NCBI GenBank assembly: GCA_902766825.1
Contig: CACXFB010000028.1
Location: forward strand, 1 to 64,000
DNA length: 64,000 nucleotides
Direction: 5' to 3'
Origin: an uncultured Lachnospiraceae bacterium
GTDB taxonomy: Bacteria > Bacillota > Clostridia > Lachnospirales > Lachnospiraceae
The notes under the pieces are model-generated. The model was not told where the DNA came from. It did not search any database and saw nothing but the letters and a program-made list of their open reading frames with translations. Position numbers and translations under genes: made by a program. Of the stretch, positions 1 through 9,461 are shown piece by piece. The stretch's first letter is position 1. The number at the start of each line of letters is the position of its first letter.

Positions 1-297
1 AAAAAGAAAGATGAAAAATCCCTAGTAGTCCTTGGCGGAAAATTACTAGGGAAAAAAGAGAAATGAAAAATCCCTAGTAGTCCTTGGAGGAAAATTACTA
101 GGGAAAAAAGAAAAATGAAAAATCCCTAGTAGTCCACGGCGGAGAATTACTAGGGGAAAAAGAGAAATGAAAAATCCCTAGTAGTCCTTGGAGGAAAATT
201 ACTAGGGGAAAAAGAGAAATGAAATTTTCCTAGTAGTCCATGGCGGAGAATTACTAGGGAAAAAGGAAAGATGAAATTTCCCTAGTAGTTCCCAGCG
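1..297. repeat. 52-bp-period tandem hairpin repeat array
   Basis: Six units start their palindrome at 20, 72, 124, 176, 228 and 280, an exact 52-bp spacing. Each unit is a 32-nt hairpin with arms CCCTAGTA and TACTAGGG around 16 nt (inner TCC/GGA with a variable 5-nt loop), plus a 20-nt purine-rich spacer on the + strand. Unit 5 has one change in its left arm. Unit 6 keeps only its left arm and runs into the terminator at 303. The array touches the window edge, so it may continue leftwards. The period is not a multiple of three and every unit contains TAG, so it is not coding. On the - strand each hairpin is followed by a T-rich stretch. Confidence 0.9.
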
Positions 298-302
298 AAA
301 AA

Positions 303-339
303 AGCATCCCCGAAAACCTATAAGGATTTCGGGGATGCT
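303..339 (-). terminator. Rho-independent terminator of the chemoreceptor gene
   Basis: Perfect 13-bp stem (AGCATCCCCGAAA at 303-315 with its complement at 327-339) and an 11-nt loop. Read on the - strand it is followed by a run of T. It lies about 20 nt past the stop codon of the chemoreceptor. Confidence 0.85.
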
Positions 340-358
340 AAAATATTGTTCAAATGTT

Positions 359-2803
359 TTACAAAGTGAAATTACTAATCATTTCATCTAATTCGGATAC
401 AACTTTCTTACATTCATTTACCTGCTCGGAACTGTTTGATGTCTCCTTAACCATCTCAGAAGTTTTTGTTGCGATACTGTTAACGCCTGCAGCAGATTCA
501 TTTACTGCAGTATTGATTCCGTTAATTGCATACATTATCTTTTCAAGATCTTCATTGAGAGTTTCAATACTGTCTTTGATTTGAGTCATGCTGGTTCCAA
601 ATGTGTTGGCATCGTTCTTATATTGACCGCTTACCTTGCCAAACTCTTTGTAATCAGACAAAACATTGGTCTCTAGGAATGCTGTTGTGTTAGTCAGGCA
701 TTCAGACATCTGGCTGACTGCATTGTTAATCTCGTCAACGATGCTGCTGATGCTGTTAACAGCGTCTGAGGTCTGATTTGCAAGGTTGCTTATTTCGTTG
801 GCAACTACTGAGAAGCCTTTACCTGCATCTCCGGCTCTTGCAGCTTCAATTGATGCGTTAAGTGAAAGCATGCTTGTCTGGTCGGATATTGACATGATGG
901 TGTTGGTAAGTTCGTTAATCTTAGTTACTGCATAAGAAGCGTTAATTGCTTCCTCTGATTTGGCTTTAACATCTTCGTAAAGCTCAATTGTTCGTCTGCT
1001 TGCATCTTCGGTTGTTGAAGCAAGTTCGCCTGCTCTTGCATAGATTTCTTTTGAAAGATTTGTACCTGCGTCCGCTAATTTGTCAATCTCTTTTGCGTTG
1101 TCACGTACACTTTCGATATTCAATGAAATAGAAGATGTGCTTGATGCAGCTTCCTGCATTCCTGCTGCAAGTTCTTCTGTTGTTGCTGAATTGTCATCAC
1201 AAACTTCTCCGACCTGGTCGATTGTAACCCAAAGGTTGTCAATGTTTTTGTCAATTCCCTGACTGGCATTGGAAATAGCAGTTGCTATCTCATGAAGATT
1301 ACTTCGTGTTTTTGTTACAGCTTTAGCTATAAGTCCTATCTCATCAGAACGTTTTTCGAGCTTATCAGAAGAAGCATATGATGAAAAATCGTAATTAGCG
1401 GTTCTGTTGATAATAGGTACGAGCTCATGAAGGGCTTTTAACATATACATTGTGAACAGTGACACAAGGATAATCGCGATTATTATACAGATAACTCCGT
1501 ATATAATCAGGGATCTTCTCATGCTTGTTACCGATGACATGAGTTTATTTTTGTCTGCGGTTACTATTACAATGTTACCTGAACCGGTAAACGCATATCC
1601 TGCAACTTTATCTTCGCCTTTATATTCGTATGAGCATGATCCGTTAGGAACATCCTTGCCAGCTTCAAGGTCAGAAACGATACCTTTAACAGCTGCGTTT
1701 TCAACAGGTTGTCCTATCTTTTCAGGTGTCTTGTGATAAAGCATTGTGCCATCCGGTGAAACCATATATGCGTAAGAACCTTCAACGCCTGATATTTCAA
1801 TCTTTCCTATAAGCTGATCGTAATCAATATCTATAAGCTTGTCATAGTCAGCTGTTACAAGAACTATATTTCCGGTATCGGTAAATGAGTAACCTGCAAG
1901 CTTTATGGCATCTTTGTATTCATATATAACATAGCCGTCTTCAACTTTTTTTCCTGCCTGAATGTCGGCAACGATACCTTTAACAGCTGCATTTTCGACA
2001 GGCTGTCCAATCTTCTCTGGGTTGGTGTGCCAAAGCATTGTGCCGTCAGGAGCAACCATATATGCGTATGAACCTTCTACCTGATCAATTTCTATGTTAC
2101 CAAGCAAGGTGTCAAAATCTATTTTCATAAACTCATCGTAATCCGCAGTAACTATAAGAATGTCACCGTTTGCGGTAAATGAGTAGCCTGCAAGTTTTTG
2201 AGCTCCCTTGTATTCATAAAGAATAGATCCGTCTTCAACCTTTATGCCTTTTTTTAGATTTGAAACAATACCTTTAACGGCGGCATTTTCTACCGGCTGA
2301 TTAATCTTTTCAGCCTTAGGGTGCCAAAGCATTGTTCCGTTAGGTGAAACAAGGTATGCATATGAGCCGTTTACGTTATTAATCGTAACATCTTTTAATA
2401 ACTGTGTAAGTGTGTCAACAGAGGCATCTTCACCGCCTGTGGCTATATCTATGCTTTGTGCGGTTTGCTGTGCTAAATCGAGTGCGTAGGATTTGTAGAC
2501 TGATTCGCCAAACTGTCTTGAGAAGTTAATTGAAATTGCCGCTTCCTGTGCAAGATTTTTAGCATAGCCTCCATATGCCTGTTCACCGAATTCGGTCGCA
2601 AAGTCAACGCCCTCAGCGGCCTCTTCAGCCAGGTTTTGTGCATAGTTGAGATATGTTTTTTCCATAGCATTTGATGCGCACCTTGATGCGACAAATACCT
2701 GGATAATAACTGTAAGAAAGACAATTACACTGATTAAAAATGCGATTTTGGTACTCATTCGAGAATGTATTGGTACCTTCTTATAACTTGTTGTATTACC
2801 CAT
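359..2803 (-). CDS. Methyl-accepting chemotaxis protein with three Cache-like repeats
   Basis: An 814-residue chemoreceptor that should sense a ligand outside the cell and signal to the CheA/CheW array inside. TM1 is at about 18-40 and TM2 at about 432-454, followed by a HAMP region and a cytoplasmic signalling domain with the conserved hairpin tip ([12 protein letters not shown], then [11 protein letters not shown]). The extracellular part is unusual. A Cache-like module with [13 protein letters not shown] and [13 protein letters not shown] is repeated three times, with GSYAY at residues 146, 244 and 342 (98-residue period). Before it a short helical segment (YAxNLAQEAA type) is also repeated about three times at 54-120. 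The start is supported by GGAGGAAT just upstream. The gene stands alone; no other che genes are in the window. Confidence 0.93.
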   Translation of the reverse strand: MGNTTSYKKVPIHSRMSTKIAFLISVIVFLTVIIQVFVASRCASNAMEKTYLNYAQNLAEEAAEGVDFATEFGEQAYGGYAKNLAQEAAISINFSRQFGESVYKSYALDLAQQTAQSIDIATGGEDASVDTLTQLLKDVTINNVNGSYAYLVSPNGTMLWHPKAEKINQPVENAAVKGIVSNLKKGIKVEDGSILYEYKGAQKLAGYSFTANGDILIVTADYDEFMKIDFDTLLGNIEIDQVEGSYAYMVAPDGTMLWHTNPEKIGQPVENAAVKGIVADIQAGKKVEDGYVIYEYKDAIKLAGYSFTDTGNIVLVTADYDKLIDIDYDQLIGKIEISGVEGSYAYMVSPDGTMLYHKTPEKIGQPVENAAVKGIVSDLEAGKDVPNGSCSYEYKGEDKVAGYAFTGSGNIVIVTADKNKLMSSVTSMRRSLIIYGVICIIIAIILVSLFTMYMLKALHELVPIINRTANYDFSSYASSDKLEKRSDEIGLIAKAVTKTRSNLHEIATAISNASQGIDKNIDNLWVTIDQVGEVCDDNSATTEELAAGMQEAASSTSSISLNIESVRDNAKEIDKLADAGTNLSKEIYARAGELASTTEDASRRTIELYEDVKAKSEEAINASYAVTKINELTNTIMSISDQTSMLSLNASIEAARAGDAGKGFSVVANEISNLANQTSDAVNSISSIVDEINNAVSQMSECLTNTTAFLETNVLSDYKEFGKVSGQYKNDANTFGTSMTQIKDSIETLNEDLEKIMYAINGINTAVNESAAGVNSIATKTSEMVKETSNSSEQVNECKKVVSELDEMISNFTL

Positions 2804-2840
2804 TCCATTATTCCTCCAATTCCATTATGTACACGAATCT

Positions 2841-2869
2841 ATTATACTCTCATTTGAGTGTTTACACAA
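2841..2869 (-). promoter_or_regulatory. Candidate promoter for the chemoreceptor
   Basis: On the - strand TTGTGT, 17 nt, TATAAT; the -10 is perfect and the -35 matches three of six bases. It lies about 40 nt upstream of the start codon. Confidence 0.45.
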
Positions 2870-3007
2870 TAGTGCGCTTGTGTAAAAGTGCTAAAAATAT
2901 ATACAAAAACGAGAGTTTTATAGGTGTTTTCTACATGGGGATTTCGTACTGGAATAGTTATAATTAAATAGTTAAAATGAGTACAGACTTAAGAGGTACA
3001 AGATGAA

Positions 3008-3736
3008 ATGAAAAGAAGGAAATTTAAAATATCTTTACTAATGGCGTTACTGCTTTTCCTTTCCGGATTCATCATCTATTATTTTATGCCGGAACAAAAA
3101 GAGAAAGATACTGATATCAGGTATGTGGCCCAAAGTAGCGTCAAGGATTATGTTTTATCCTTATCATATGAGGGGGAGCCATATTGTGTTCTTAACAATA
3201 ATTATCCTTATTTTGACGAAGATGACATAACAACCGATGAATATGAAGAGTACTCACCACTTGACGACCTTGGACGATGCGGTGTTGCAAAGGCAAATAT
3301 TTCATCATTTACAATGCCTACAACAGAGCGTGGTGCAATCGGACATGTAAAACCTTCGGGCTGGCATACGGTCAAGTATAACGGAATAATCGAGGGAAAC
3401 TATCTTTATAACAGGTGCCACCTTATTGCATATGAACTTGCAGGGGAAAATGCAAATGAAAAGAATCTTATAACAGGCACGAGATACTTAAATATTAAAG
3501 GTATGCTGCCTTTTGAAAATAAAGTTGCAGCTTATGTTAAAGATACAGGTAATCATGTGCTCTATAGGGTAACACCTGTATTTAAAGATGATGAAGCGGT
3601 TGCAAGAGGTGTAATTATGGAGGCATATTCGGTTGAAGATAAGGGGGAGGGAATCTGTTTTTGCGTATATGCATTTAACGTTCAACCGGGAATAGAGATT
3701 GATTATTTGAATGGCGAAAGCAGACAAATAGTGTAA
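3008..3736 (+). CDS. Membrane-anchored DNA/RNA non-specific endonuclease
   Basis: 242 residues: an N-terminal anchor (about 8-26), then a domain resembling the NucA/EndA (Endonuclease_NS_2) family. The active-site segment reads YNRCHLIAYELAG at 134-146, where His138 matches the catalytic His of the (D/N)RGH motif; the usual Gly is Cys137. A following NEKNLITGTRYLN segment carries the conserved Asn region. Family members degrade nucleic acid outside the cell, for uptake, nutrition or biofilm DNA turnover; which applies here cannot be told. The start at 3008 follows AGAGG at 2992; the ATG at 3003 hits a stop after one codon. Monocistronic by spacing. Confidence 0.82.
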   Translation: MKRRKFKISLLMALLLFLSGFIIYYFMPEQKEKDTDIRYVAQSSVKDYVLSLSYEGEPYCVLNNNYPYFDEDDITTDEYEEYSPLDDLGRCGVAKANISSFTMPTTERGAIGHVKPSGWHTVKYNGIIEGNYLYNRCHLIAYELAGENANEKNLITGTRYLNIKGMLPFENKVAAYVKDTGNHVLYRVTPVFKDDEAVARGVIMEAYSVEDKGEGICFCVYAFNVQPGIEIDYLNGESRQIV

Positions 3737-3750
3737 TAATTGTTTTTTTG

Positions 3751-3759
3751 TGATATAAT
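3751..3759 (+). promoter_or_regulatory. Extended -10 promoter element
   Basis: TGATATAAT fits the TGnTATAAT extended -10, which can work without a good -35, and none is seen. It lies 37 nt before the phosphatase start, which has its own AAGGAG. Confidence 0.5.
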
Positions 3760-3796
3760 GGTTTTAGTTATTTTGTTCGCATAAGGAGCGGATTAT

Positions 3797-4801
3797 ATGA
3801 GTAATACCGGCAGAATTTTAAAGTACGAAATGCTGCACAACATAAGAGACCTTGGCGGGATAAGGACAAGAAGTGCGGGCAAAGTTGAAAGCGGACGATT
3901 TATTCGTTGCGGGCATCTGTCAAAAATGTCTGATAAGGACATTCATAAGCTTGCAAAACTTGTTGATACGGTTGTGGATTTTCGAAGCGAGGGAGAGCGT
4001 GCCGAGAATCCGGATATAGATATACCGGGAATAAATTATATAAGTATTCCTATTATGGACAGCCTGACGGCGGGGATAACAAGGGAAAAAGAAGCAGACA
4101 GGAAAATATTTGATAAATTGTTGCTTAAGCCGGATGAAGCCAAAAAGTATATGTGTGATATGTATAAATATTTTGCACTTAATGAAAAAGCTTTGACAGG
4201 TTACAGGCAGTTTATAAATGTACTGCTTGATGAGCACGAAAAAGGTGTGTTGTGGCATTGCACGGTCGGGAAGGACAGAGCGGGGATTGCTACAGCGATA
4301 GTTCTCGAAGTATTGGGTGTTAAGAGAGAGGACATAGTAGAAGATTACCTTCTGACCAATAAGTGCATTAAAGCGGATATCAGGTTTCTTGCGGAATTTG
4401 TGAAAAAACAGGCGGGGACAACGAGTGAATTAGCAGACGAATCATTAGAATATCTGCTTGGTGCAAATGAAGATTATATCAATACATTTTATAAGACAAT
4501 TGATGAAACATATGGGGGATTTAACGGCTATCTTTATGAAGGCTTAAGGCTTGATAAAGAAGAAGTAAGAAGATTTAAAGAAAAGTCGGTTAAAGGCGAA
4601 AAAAGTAATGTAAAATATTATGACAGAGATGATTATAAACCGGTCATAAAAGCCAGTATATGTACGGGCGAAAAGGTCGCCGGATTTAAAAATATTCATA
4701 CGGGGAAAATAGAAGAGATCATGCTTATTGGCAGTGATGCCGATCTTGATAAATTTAAGGCTATGTATGGTATTAATGACGAGATAGCCAAAGAGTATTA
4801 G
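3797..4801 (+). CDS. Tyrosine-protein phosphatase (Y_phosphatase3/DSP type)
   Basis: 334 residues. The N-terminal NIRDLGG motif (15-21), an early conserved Arg segment (SGRFIRCGHLS) and the CX5R signature HCTVGKDRAG (Cys155, Arg161) identify a cytoplasmic phosphatase of the bacterial tyrosine/dual-specificity family. The general-acid Asp is not obvious to me. After the roughly 260-residue catalytic domain there is a tail of about 65 residues (KPVIKASICTGEKVAGFKNI), probably a small appended domain of unknown role. The substrate is unknown; family members act on phosphotyrosine proteins or phosphoinositides. It ends in TAG, showing that TAG is an ordinary stop here. RBS AAGGAG about 10 nt upstream. 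Confidence 0.88.
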   Translation: MSNTGRILKYEMLHNIRDLGGIRTRSAGKVESGRFIRCGHLSKMSDKDIHKLAKLVDTVVDFRSEGERAENPDIDIPGINYISIPIMDSLTAGITREKEADRKIFDKLLLKPDEAKKYMCDMYKYFALNEKALTGYRQFINVLLDEHEKGVLWHCTVGKDRAGIATAIVLEVLGVKREDIVEDYLLTNKCIKADIRFLAEFVKKQAGTTSELADESLEYLLGANEDYINTFYKTIDETYGGFNGYLYEGLRLDKEEVRRFKEKSVKGEKSNVKYYDRDDYKPVIKASICTGEKVAGFKNIHTGKIEEIMLIGSDADLDKFKAMYGINDEIAKEY

Positions 4802-4862
4802 TGGTGTTTTGTTTTTTGTGTTTACTTTAAAAAATTAAATTACAAGAGAGAAGGTTTTTTTG

Positions 4863-5237
4863 ATGGACAAGAAGGAAGCAGCAGTAGAATTAAAACATAA
4901 CGGATTTAACTGTGCACAGGCAGTGCTTTGTGCGTATGAAGATGAACTGGGTGTCCCGCAGGAGATTCTTAAAAAGATTGGTGCCGGATTCGGAGTCGGA
5001 ATGGGATGTATGGAAGCTACATGTGGTGCGCTATGCGCGGCGCAGATGGTTATCGGATTGAAAAAATACGATGACAGACCGATACTTCGTGATGCAGCCA
5101 CTGCTTTGAGATTATTTAATGAAAAATGCGGTGCCACGCTGTGCAAAGATTTAAAAGGAAAAGATACAGGAATTGTTCTTTGTGAATGTGATGACTGCGT
5201 AAGACGTGCGGTTGAGGTAGTTACAGAGATGACTTAA
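4863..5237 (+). CDS. C_GCAxxG_C_C family cysteine-rich protein
   Basis: A 124-residue soluble protein with the spaced cysteines of the C_GCAxxG_C_C family: NCAQAV near 16-21, MGCMEATCGALCAAQ near 47-61, then Cys89, Cys94 and a C-terminal ECDDC cluster. The family is believed to be redox-active or metal-binding, but no reaction is established. The ATG at 4863 is preferred over the in-frame TTG at 4860, since AGAGAGAAGG sits 8 nt upstream of it. It lies 61 nt after the phosphatase and 46 nt before the HD-GYP gene, so it may be cotranscribed with either. Confidence 0.85.
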   Translation: MDKKEAAVELKHNGFNCAQAVLCAYEDELGVPQEILKKIGAGFGVGMGCMEATCGALCAAQMVIGLKKYDDRPILRDAATALRLFNEKCGATLCKDLKGKDTGIVLCECDDCVRRAVEVVTEMT

Positions 5238-5283
5238 GGATATTTTGTTAAAGTATATTATTTTTTCTGTGAGGTGAAAATAT

Positions 5284-8200
5284 ATGTTTGATGAAAGAAT
5301 CTTTGAGAGAAAAAAACTGTATTTGGTGTTGATATTTGCAATGCTGGTTGTCTTTTTATGTGTTGCTTTGGGAAGTAATGCTGTAGGTGTGAAAGGCGAT
5401 AACACATCGGATGATAATAAAAGCAGATTGGCCCTTGACCTGATTGGAGAAGATGCCGGGTATGCAAGTGTGCTCTATAACAACGCTAATGGTCTGCCTA
5501 CATCCGAATCCAATGCCATTGCCATGACTTCGGAAGGATTTATCTGGATTGGCTGTTACAGTGGATTAATACGTTATGACGGCAACAGCTTTGAAAGAAT
5601 TGATTCCACAAAGGGCATAACCAGTGTTGTGAGACTGTATGTGGACAGCAAAGACCGTCTTTGGATAGGAACAAATGATAATGGAGTAGCAGTAAAAGTT
5701 AATGAGGATTATGTTCATTTTAACCTTAACGAAGGGCTTAAGTCAGCGTCAATACGTTCTATTACCGAGGATGATGAAGGCAATATCTACATTGGAACAA
5801 CGCAGGGGGTTGCATATGTAGACAGTGACATGAAACTTCATCAGGTCAGTGAGTCTAAAATTGATAACGTATATGTCAGACAGTTAGTAAAAGGTGAAGA
5901 AAATACTATTTACGGATTGTCTATGGATGGTTCATTTTTTGAAATGAAGGACGGAGAACTTACGTGGTATTATACGGCTGATGAGCTTGGAATAGAAGAT
6001 ATACGTACCGTGCTTCCGGATAGAGACAAACCCGGTAATTTTTACTTTGGAACAAAGCAGTCAAAAATATATAACAAAGGGCTTGCAATGACTACGGACG
6101 GACCGGCTGAAATTGATGTGGCACCGCTACAGTCAATCAATGACATGCAATTTTTTGATGACCAGATTTGGGTATGTGCGGATAACGGAATAGGAATCAT
6201 TAAGGATGGTTCATTTAAGAAAATAGAGAATATTCCGCTTGATAATTCCATTGAGGCAATGATGATGGATTATCAGGGCAATATGTGGTTTACTTCATCA
6301 AGACAGGGTGTAATGAAGATTGTCCCGAGCAGATTCTTTGATTTGTTTGAACAGTACAAGCTTGCTGATGAAGTTGTTAATTCAACCTGCATGTATAAAG
6401 ATTGCCTGTACGTAGGTAAGGATCGTGGTCTTACCGTGCTTAGTAAGGATGAGGTCGTAAAAAGTGTTCCTGTGACAGGTGCCGTATCGGCGTCGGGTAA
6501 AAATATGGACATAACGGATTTGATTGAAGATCTTAAAGATGTCAAGATACGTTCTGTTATAAGGGACAGTAAGGATAATATATGGATTTCAACATTCAGT
6601 GACTTTGGACTTATCAAATTTGACGGAAGTAAGGTTCTTTGTTTTACACAGGAGGATGGACTCCCTTCAGAAAGAGTCAGAATGGTGTATGAGCGATTGG
6701 ATGGAAGTATAGTGGTGGCTTGTACCGGTGGAGTGGTTGTCATAGAAGGAGATACAATAACCAAGGTTTATGATGAGGAATTCGGAATTAATAATACGGA
6801 AGTTCTGACAGTAACACAAGCAGACAATGGTGATATTCTGCTTGGAACTGACGGAGACGGAATATACGTTATAAGCGGTGATAATCTTACACACATTAAT
6901 TATGAGGATGGACTAAGCTCCGGAATTGTTATGCGTATTAAGAAGGATAGAAAGAGAGATTTATTCTGGATTGTAACAAGTAATTCAATTGATTACATGA
7001 ATGAAGATTACGAGATTACAACTGTAAGTGAATTTCCGTATGCTAACAATTTTGATTTATATGAGAACGGTAAAGATCAGATGTGGGTTCTTAGCAGTAG
7101 CGGAATATATGTACTTCCAGTTAGCGAGCTTTTGAAAAATAAAGAAATTGAGCCTGTATTTTACAACAGAAGCAACGGACTTTTGGATATTGCGACGGCT
7201 AATTCCTACAGTGAGCTCACGGATGACGGTAACCTTTACATTGCCGGTAAAGCAGGTGTTGTTAAGGTTAACATCGATGAAGAATTTGATAATGTTAATA
7301 ATATAAAAGTAGCTGTTCCGTATATCGAAGCAGACGGTCAGAGAATATATCCTGACGATGACGGTACGTTTAAGGTAACTGCCAAAGTGGATAAGATAAC
7401 AATACACAGTTTTATGTTTACATATTCATTGACGGATCCTGAAGTAGTGTATTATCTTGACGGTTTTGATAAAACAAAAAATACAATAAAGCGAAGCGAA
7501 CTTGTGCCTATAGATTACACCAATCTTAACGGTGGTGAATACAGCTTTGTAATACAGCTAAAAGATATTAATGGAATAACAGGTAATGAATTCAGGATTA
7601 ACATTGTCAAAGAAAAAAAGATACATGAATACCTGTGGTTCAATATACTGATTATTATTGTATCGGCAGCAATACTTATCGGAATTGTTCTGTTTATTGA
7701 GCAAAGAAAGGTGCGAAAAATCCAGAAAAAGCAGGAAGAACAGAGGATTTTGATTGAAGAGATTACAGAAGCATTTGCGAAAGTAATCGATATGAAAGAT
7801 GCATATACGAATGGTCATTCATTCAGAGTTGCAGATTACACTGTAAAGCTTGCAAAGGAACTTGGGTTTGATGATGAGACGCTAGAAAAATATCACAACA
7901 TTGCACTTTTACATGATATAGGTAAGATAGGAATACCGGCGGAAGTGCTTAATAAACAGGGCAAGCTTTCTGATGAGGAATTTGCTAAAATCAAATCACA
8001 CACATCCCTTGGACACAATGTTCTTAAGGATATAAGTATCATGCCGGAACTTGCGATAGGCGCTCGTTATCATCATGAAAGACCTGACGGAAGAGGATAT
8101 CCTGATGGAATAAAGGGTGATGAGATTCCGTTTGTAGCAAGGATTATCGCGGTTGCGGACACATTTGATGCAATGTATTCCACACGTTCTTATAGAAAGA

Positions 8201-8364
8201 GAATGAACTTTGAGAAGGTCGTGTCAATTATAAAGGATGCAGCAGGAACACAGCTTGATAAAGAAGTGGTTGATGCGTTCCTTAGACTTGTTGACCAGGG
8301 AGAATTCCGTGCACCTGATGATGACGGTGGAGGAACAACGGAAAACATTGATAACATTAAGTAA
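5284..8364 (+). CDS. Two-component-type beta-propeller receptor with HD-GYP c-di-GMP phosphodiesterase output
   Basis: 1026 residues. An N-terminal anchor (about 12-32) is followed by roughly 650 residues of Reg_prop-like propeller blades (repeats such as GFIWIGCYSGLIRYDG, GNIYIGTTQGVAYVD, NIWISTFSDFGLIKFDG). Then come a Y_Y_Y-like domain (about 675-780), a TM segment (about 786-808), a short coiled coil and an HD-GYP domain with HDIGK (about 878) and HHERPDGRGYP (about 930-940). The outside domain should sense a ligand; the inside domain should hydrolyse c-di-GMP. Reg_prop/Y_Y_Y sensors are usually joined to histidine kinases, so the HD-GYP output is notable. Start supported by AGGTGA. It may share a transcript with the Cys-rich gene 46 nt upstream. 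Confidence 0.92.
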   Translation: MFDERIFERKKLYLVLIFAMLVVFLCVALGSNAVGVKGDNTSDDNKSRLALDLIGEDAGYASVLYNNANGLPTSESNAIAMTSEGFIWIGCYSGLIRYDGNSFERIDSTKGITSVVRLYVDSKDRLWIGTNDNGVAVKVNEDYVHFNLNEGLKSASIRSITEDDEGNIYIGTTQGVAYVDSDMKLHQVSESKIDNVYVRQLVKGEENTIYGLSMDGSFFEMKDGELTWYYTADELGIEDIRTVLPDRDKPGNFYFGTKQSKIYNKGLAMTTDGPAEIDVAPLQSINDMQFFDDQIWVCADNGIGIIKDGSFKKIENIPLDNSIEAMMMDYQGNMWFTSSRQGVMKIVPSRFFDLFEQYKLADEVVNSTCMYKDCLYVGKDRGLTVLSKDEVVKSVPVTGAVSASGKNMDITDLIEDLKDVKIRSVIRDSKDNIWISTFSDFGLIKFDGSKVLCFTQEDGLPSERVRMVYERLDGSIVVACTGGVVVIEGDTITKVYDEEFGINNTEVLTVTQADNGDILLGTDGDGIYVISGDNLTHINYEDGLSSGIVMRIKKDRKRDLFWIVTSNSIDYMNEDYEITTVSEFPYANNFDLYENGKDQMWVLSSSGIYVLPVSELLKNKEIEPVFYNRSNGLLDIATANSYSELTDDGNLYIAGKAGVVKVNIDEEFDNVNNIKVAVPYIEADGQRIYPDDDGTFKVTAKVDKITIHSFMFTYSLTDPEVVYYLDGFDKTKNTIKRSELVPIDYTNLNGGEYSFVIQLKDINGITGNEFRINIVKEKKIHEYLWFNILIIIVSAAILIGIVLFIEQRKVRKIQKKQEEQRILIEEITEAFAKVIDMKDAYTNGHSFRVADYTVKLAKELGFDDETLEKYHNIALLHDIGKIGIPAEVLNKQGKLSDEEFAKIKSHTSLGHNVLKDISIMPELAIGARYHHERPDGRGYPDGIKGDEIPFVARIIAVADTFDAMYSTRSYRKRMNFEKVVSIIKDAAGTQLDKEVVDAFLRLVDQGEFRAPDDDGGGTTENIDNIK

Positions 8365-8396
8365 ACTTTGATTATAAATACATTAGAAATTTACAG

Positions 8397-8419
8397 GCGC
8401 CTGTTCATGTGACAGGCGC
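8397..8419 (+). terminator. Weak terminator-like hairpin after the HD-GYP gene
   Basis: GCGCCTGT (8397-8404) pairs perfectly with ACAGGCGC (8412-8419) over a 7-nt loop. The following TGTGTT is a poor U-tract, so termination may be partial. Confidence 0.45.
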
Positions 8420-8463
8420 TGTGTTAAAATAAAGGGGATTTTTTTAGTAACGGAGACAAAAAG

Positions 8464-9444
8464 ATGAATGAAGAATTTACAATTTTATGCGAGGGGTTTA
8501 TAGCTAACAGAGATATAGTAAGGAAGGTTTTTCCGTTTGAGAGTATGTATATGTTACCCGTAAGTGCCAATGTTTTTTCACAGCAGGGTATGTTGGCGGA
8601 TGAATATAAGTTAAAACAGTGCAAGAGAATAGTTGAGTTTAATGCAAGTATTTTTTCAGAGTTTCGAGGTAATGTTGTTGCACCGGTTGCAGCAAAGCTT
8701 TGTCTGACAAGTGAGCCAAAGGAACAGTTTGAAAGAGTCAGTGCAATATATAAAAAGCTGAAAAAATATTATCATGGTTCAAGTTATGTTGCTCTTTTAG
8801 CGTCGATTTTAAATGAGTTAGCTGATGACAGTAATATGGACGAGATAATTGAAAAGGGCAGCAGATTATATTCGAGAATGAAAGAAAACCATCCGTTCCT
8901 TACTTCTTTTGAAGACAGTGTGATGGCGGGATTTCTTGCATTTTCGCAAAAAAGCGATGATGAACTTGTTGATGACATGGAAGAGTGTTATACACTTTTG
9001 CGTGAACATTTTTCAAATAAAAATGCGTTGCAGTCGGTATCTCACATTCTTGCCATGGGTGAGGGTAGTCCCGTACAGAAGGTGGAACGCATGATGCAGT
9101 TGTATGATAGACTTTCTGATGCAGGAAAAAAGTACGGCAAATATTTTGAGTTATCCACTCTTGCAGGATTATCACTTTTGTCGGATGATATCGGAAAGAT
9201 AACAGAATATATAGTTCAGGCGGATGATTTCCTTAGCACGCAGAAGGGATACGGTTTTGCCGGTATTGATAAGAAGACAAGACTTATGCATGCTACTATG
9301 ATTACAGCAGATATGTACTCTAATTCCAAGACTGTAACTGTAGCTGCATCTGCTGCAACCATAGCAATTCTTGCAGCACAGCAGGCGGCATTCTGTGCAG
9401 TTGTAGCGGCTACGAGTACATCAGCTTGTGCGGCGACAAATTAG
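8464..9444 (+). CDS. DUF4003 family protein
   Basis: 326 residues, mostly helical, resembling DUF4003 proteins of Firmicutes, whose function is unknown. The first 280 residues are soluble and helix-rich, with recurring SEPKEQFERV.AIYKKLKKYY and ASILN-type segments. The last 35 residues are an Ala/Ser/Thr-rich hydrophobic tail (TVAASAATIAILAAQQ) that could be a membrane or packing segment. It is the first gene of a tight operon: 17 nt to cbiL, then 14 nt to a Dabb gene. No enzyme motif is seen. Confidence 0.75.
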   Translation: MNEEFTILCEGFIANRDIVRKVFPFESMYMLPVSANVFSQQGMLADEYKLKQCKRIVEFNASIFSEFRGNVVAPVAAKLCLTSEPKEQFERVSAIYKKLKKYYHGSSYVALLASILNELADDSNMDEIIEKGSRLYSRMKENHPFLTSFEDSVMAGFLAFSQKSDDELVDDMEECYTLLREHFSNKNALQSVSHILAMGEGSPVQKVERMMQLYDRLSDAGKKYGKYFELSTLAGLSLLSDDIGKITEYIVQADDFLSTQKGYGFAGIDKKTRLMHATMITADMYSNSKTVTVAASAATIAILAAQQAAFCAVVAATSTSACAATN

Positions 9445-9461
9445 AATAAAGAGGATTTTTA

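Noticed and set aside
1-297. A mini-ORF (ATG AAA AAT CCC TAG or close) present in each 52-bp unit
   Set aside because: It is a by-product of the conserved hairpin arm; no RBS at the right distance and only four or five codons.
354-2724. Open frames opposite or within the chemoreceptor gene
   Set aside because: They are shadows of a clear MCP reading frame and have no RBS or recognisable domains.
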